Origin: Roseovarius sp. UBA6217 | GTDB taxonomy: Bacteria; Pseudomonadota; Alphaproteobacteria; Rhodobacterales; Rhodobacteraceae | Length of the DNA stretch: 6,787 nt | NCBI GenBank assembly: GCA_002421985.1 | Contig: DISF01000034.1 | Coordinates: forward strand, 1-6,787 | Reading direction: 5' to 3' | Shown here: positions 4,827-6,787 of the stretch, in pieces | Layout of the letters: every line of letters begins with the position of its first letter | How positions within the stretch are numbered: the stretch's first letter is position 1 | Notes under the pieces: model-generated | Database searches by the model: none | Told to the model about the DNA's origin: nothing | Seen by the model: the letters and a program-made list of their open reading frames with translations, nothing else | Translations under genes and position numbers: made by a program

Positions 4827-6635
4827 ATGGCAAACGGCACGGCACCCCTGATGAACACCCCCGCCCCAAACGGCAGATCACGCCTGCTCACCGCGACCGA
4901 CCGCGACAACCTGCGCTGGTTCTGGCGGGTCTATCTGCGCCGCCGCGCCCCGTGGCTGGCGCTGGTGCTGGTGATGATCCTGATGCAGGGCCTTGTCTAT
5001 CAACAGTTTCTCGCGATCACCGAGGACGGGCTTCGGGTGATCTTCGAGAGCGGCTCTGTGCGCGATCTGGTCTATGTCTGCCTCGCGGTGTTCTTTCTTT
5101 TTACGGTGCGGGGCACGATGGCCTATCTGGTGCCGCGCATTTCCGTGTGGGTCTCCAATTCGGCGATCTACGAGATGCGCCGCGACCTGATCGCCCATCT
5201 GATGACCCTCGATCTTAGCTATTTCGAGCGCACGCGCTCGGGCGAGATCATCCAGCGCATCGTGATGCAGACGCAGGCGCTTGGTCATTTCATGGGGCTG
5301 GGCACCGCCAACGCGGTGCGCGACGCGGTGACCGTGGTGATCGTGTCGGGCTATCTCATCTGGAAGAACCCGGTGCTTTTTGCCGCCGCCATCGCGGTGT
5401 TGCCCTTCATCATCTGGGTGATGAATGCTGTCTCGGCGCGGGTCAAGCAGGTGCAGGGCCAGGCCGAGACCGCGCTTGGCGATTACATGAACCGGCTCGA
5501 AGAGACGATTTCGGCGATGCGCACCATCAAGATCGCCAGCCAGGAGCGGGTCGAGACCGAACGTCTCGACAACGATACCGGGAGGCTGCGCGATCTCACC
5601 CTCAAGGTGCAGCGCACGCAGGCGCTTGTCATGCCCTCGATCGACCTGTCATCGGCCTTTGTCTATGTGCTGGTGATCGGCGGTGGCGGTTACATGGTGC
5701 TCAGCCCCGATTTCGATATGGACGGGGCCGAGATCATCACCTTTCTGCTGGGTATGGTGCTTATCTTCGATCCGGCGCGGCTTCTGGCGCAATATCTCGG
5801 GTTGTTGCCCTCTCATCTGGTGCAGCTTGACCGGGTGCGGGGCCTGTTTGCCGAGCACCCCACCATCATCGACGCGCCCGGTGCCATCACCGCGTTCGAT
5901 CCCGGCGGCGATATCGTGCTCGACAAGGTGCGCTTTGCCTATAGTGCCGACCAGCCGCTTTTCGACGGCTTGTCGATGCGGCTCAGGGGCGGCACGGTGT
6001 CGGCCATTGTCGGCGCGACCGGCTCGGGCAAGACCACGGTTCTGTCGCTTCTGTCGCGGCTCTACGATGTGCAGGGCGGACGCATCACCATCGGTGGCAC
6101 GCCGATTGACCGGCTGAAGATCGGTGCGCTGCGCGCGGCGTTTTCGGTGGTGGCGCAGGATATCGTGATTTTTGATAATTCGATCTGGGAAAATATCCGC
6201 TACGTCAATCCCGATGCCTCGGATGCCGAGATCTGGCAGGCCGCCGAGAACGCCGAGATCGCCGACCTGATCCGCGCGCGCGGCGATACCCCCGTGGGGC
6301 CCAAGGGTGCGCAGCTCTCGGGAGGGCAAAAGCAGCGCATCGCCATCGCGCGGGCGTTTCTGGTGAATGCGCCGATCCTGCTTCTGGACGAGGCGACGAG
6401 CGCGCTCGACCAGGGCACCGAGGCGCGGATCAAGGCGGCGCTCACCCGCCTTACCCGTGGTCGCACCACCATCGTGGTCGCGCACCGGCTGTCCTCGATC
6501 ACCGATGCCGATTGCATTTTCGTGCTTGATGCCGGGCGGCTGGTAGAGCAGGGTAGCCATGACGCGCTCATTGCGAGGGGCGGCTATTACACGCAGCTAT
6601 ACAAGGCGCAGAAACAGACCGGCGCGGCGCGCTGA
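4827..6635 (+). CDS. ABC exporter half-transporter (fused permease and ATPase)
   Basis: The 602-residue protein is a typical type I ABC exporter half-molecule that should work as a dimer in the inner membrane, using ATP to move a substrate outwards. Six membrane segments lie at about 41-64, 80-103, 161-180, 182-202, 274-293 and 303-327. The ATPase domain (about 360-590) has every motif intact: A-loop Tyr372, Walker A GATGSGKTT (396-404, Lys402), Q-loop Gln444, signature LSGGQ (497-501), Walker B ILLLDE (Asp521, Glu522), D-loop SALD (525-528) and H-loop His553. The length is normal for the MsbA/multidrug type. Substrate cannot be read from the sequence; lipid, drug or peptide are all possible. 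The ATG at 4827 gives the longest frame, but an ATG at 4851 is also possible because the first ribosome site is weak. The gene appears monocistronic here. Confidence 0.95.
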   Translation: MANGTAPLMNTPAPNGRSRLLTATDRDNLRWFWRVYLRRRAPWLALVLVMILMQGLVYQQFLAITEDGLRVIFESGSVRDLVYVCLAVFFLFTVRGTMAYLVPRISVWVSNSAIYEMRRDLIAHLMTLDLSYFERTRSGEIIQRIVMQTQALGHFMGLGTANAVRDAVTVVIVSGYLIWKNPVLFAAAIAVLPFIIWVMNAVSARVKQVQGQAETALGDYMNRLEETISAMRTIKIASQERVETERLDNDTGRLRDLTLKVQRTQALVMPSIDLSSAFVYVLVIGGGGYMVLSPDFDMDGAEIITFLLGMVLIFDPARLLAQYLGLLPSHLVQLDRVRGLFAEHPTIIDAPGAITAFDPGGDIVLDKVRFAYSADQPLFDGLSMRLRGGTVSAIVGATGSGKTTVLSLLSRLYDVQGGRITIGGTPIDRLKIGALRAAFSVVAQDIVIFDNSIWENIRYVNPDASDAEIWQAAENAEIADLIRARGDTPVGPKGAQLSGGQKQRIAIARAFLVNAPILLLDEATSALDQGTEARIKAALTRLTRGRTTIVVAHRLSSITDADCIFVLDAGRLVEQGSHDALIARGGYYTQLYKAQKQTGAAR

Positions 6636-6662
6636 GGCGGGCGTTGTGACAGGTCTTGAGGG

Positions 6663-6713
6663 GACGTTGAGGAAGCCGCGCATCGACGGGCCGCGGTGCG
6701 GCGATCCAACGTC
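6663..6713. repeat. Nested inverted repeats downstream of the ABC exporter gene
   Basis: GACGTTG at 6663-6669 and CAACGTC at 6707-6713 are perfect inverted copies 37 bases apart. Between them GCCGC (6675-6679) and GCGGC (6698-6702) form an inner pair. The RNA of either strand could fold into a long interrupted hairpin. It may be the 3' end structure of the exporter mRNA or part of a minus-strand small RNA. Confidence 0.4.
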
Positions 6714-6715
6714 AG

Positions 6716-6740
6716 TTTGGCAGCGCTTTATCTCGCCAAA
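6716..6740. promoter_or_regulatory. Operator-like inverted repeat TTTGGC-N13-GCCAAA
   Basis: The two 6-base arms (6716-6721 and 6735-6740) are exact inverted copies and flank the candidate minus-strand -10 box. The right arm is part of GCCAAATC (6735-6742), which recurs as a direct repeat at 6774-6781. Spacing and position would suit a regulator binding site, but short repeats like this also occur by chance. Confidence 0.25.
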
Positions 6741-6755
6741 TCCGAAAAACCTCAA
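6727..6755 (-). promoter_or_regulatory. Candidate minus-strand promoter
   Basis: On the minus strand TTGAGG (complement of 6750-6755) is followed after exactly 17 bases by GATAAA (complement of 6727-6732). Each box matches consensus at four of six positions, and the stretch is clearly less GC-rich than the neighbouring genes. Transcription would start near 6720 and run toward the 3' end of the exporter gene, where no minus-strand gene is evident. It could drive a small RNA or an antisense transcript, or be a chance match. Confidence 0.3.
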
Positions 6756-6787
6756 TGCATGACGCAGGTGGCGGCCAAATCGCCGTG

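Noticed and set aside
5649..6560. Long open frame on the minus strand opposite the ABC exporter (303 codons)
   Set aside because: The translation has antisense-type composition (Arg, His and Gly rich) and no family motif, while the plus strand here carries every ABC ATPase motif.

Overview
The window is GC-rich, with strongly GC-biased third codon positions. Together with the gene types and the form of the tRNA-Gly, this suggests an alphaproteobacterium, most likely of the Rhodobacterales (Roseobacter/Rhodobacter group). That placement is an inference from style and gene content, because no rRNA or other phylogenetic marker is present. No CRISPR array, insertion sequence, transposase or phage gene is visible. 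The layout reads as ordinary chromosome made of short, unrelated transcription units.

Positions 1-2820 look like one operon. It starts with the C-terminal part of an unidentified protein. A 19-base gap follows, then a 126-residue single-domain response regulator (377-757). That gene overlaps by ATGA a 688-residue membrane protein (754-2820), which joins two transmembrane helices, a HAMP/coiled-coil linker, a PAS-like domain, a degenerate histidine-kinase core and a complete C-terminal DEDDh 3'-5' exonuclease. The regulator's phosphorylation pocket and the exonuclease active site both look intact. The kinase in between has lost its phospho-accepting histidine (Glu267 aligns there) and its recognisable ATP-binding boxes. 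This sensor-nuclease fusion and its partner are the most interesting system in the window.

Positions 2821-3400 hold a tRNA-Gly(UCC) gene with its own tight promoter. It is followed by a small exported four-cysteine protein (3082-3357) behind a perfect TTGACA -35 box. A perfect 9-bp inverted repeat then separates that gene from a convergent cold-shock protein gene (3400-3606, minus strand). Positions 3607-3770 are a divergent promoter region. Next come an ArsC/Spx-like (YffB-type) thioredoxin-fold protein (3771-4085) and a small four-helix membrane protein (4132-4500), probably co-transcribed.

Positions 4501-4826 have no clear intact gene, but they contain a codon-biased open frame that may be a gene remnant. 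Positions 4827-6635 encode a complete ABC half-exporter (permease plus ATPase). The last 152 bases contain no supported gene. They do hold a lower-GC patch with a plausible minus-strand promoter, an inverted repeat placed like an operator, and a downstream inverted repeat that could fold in RNA.
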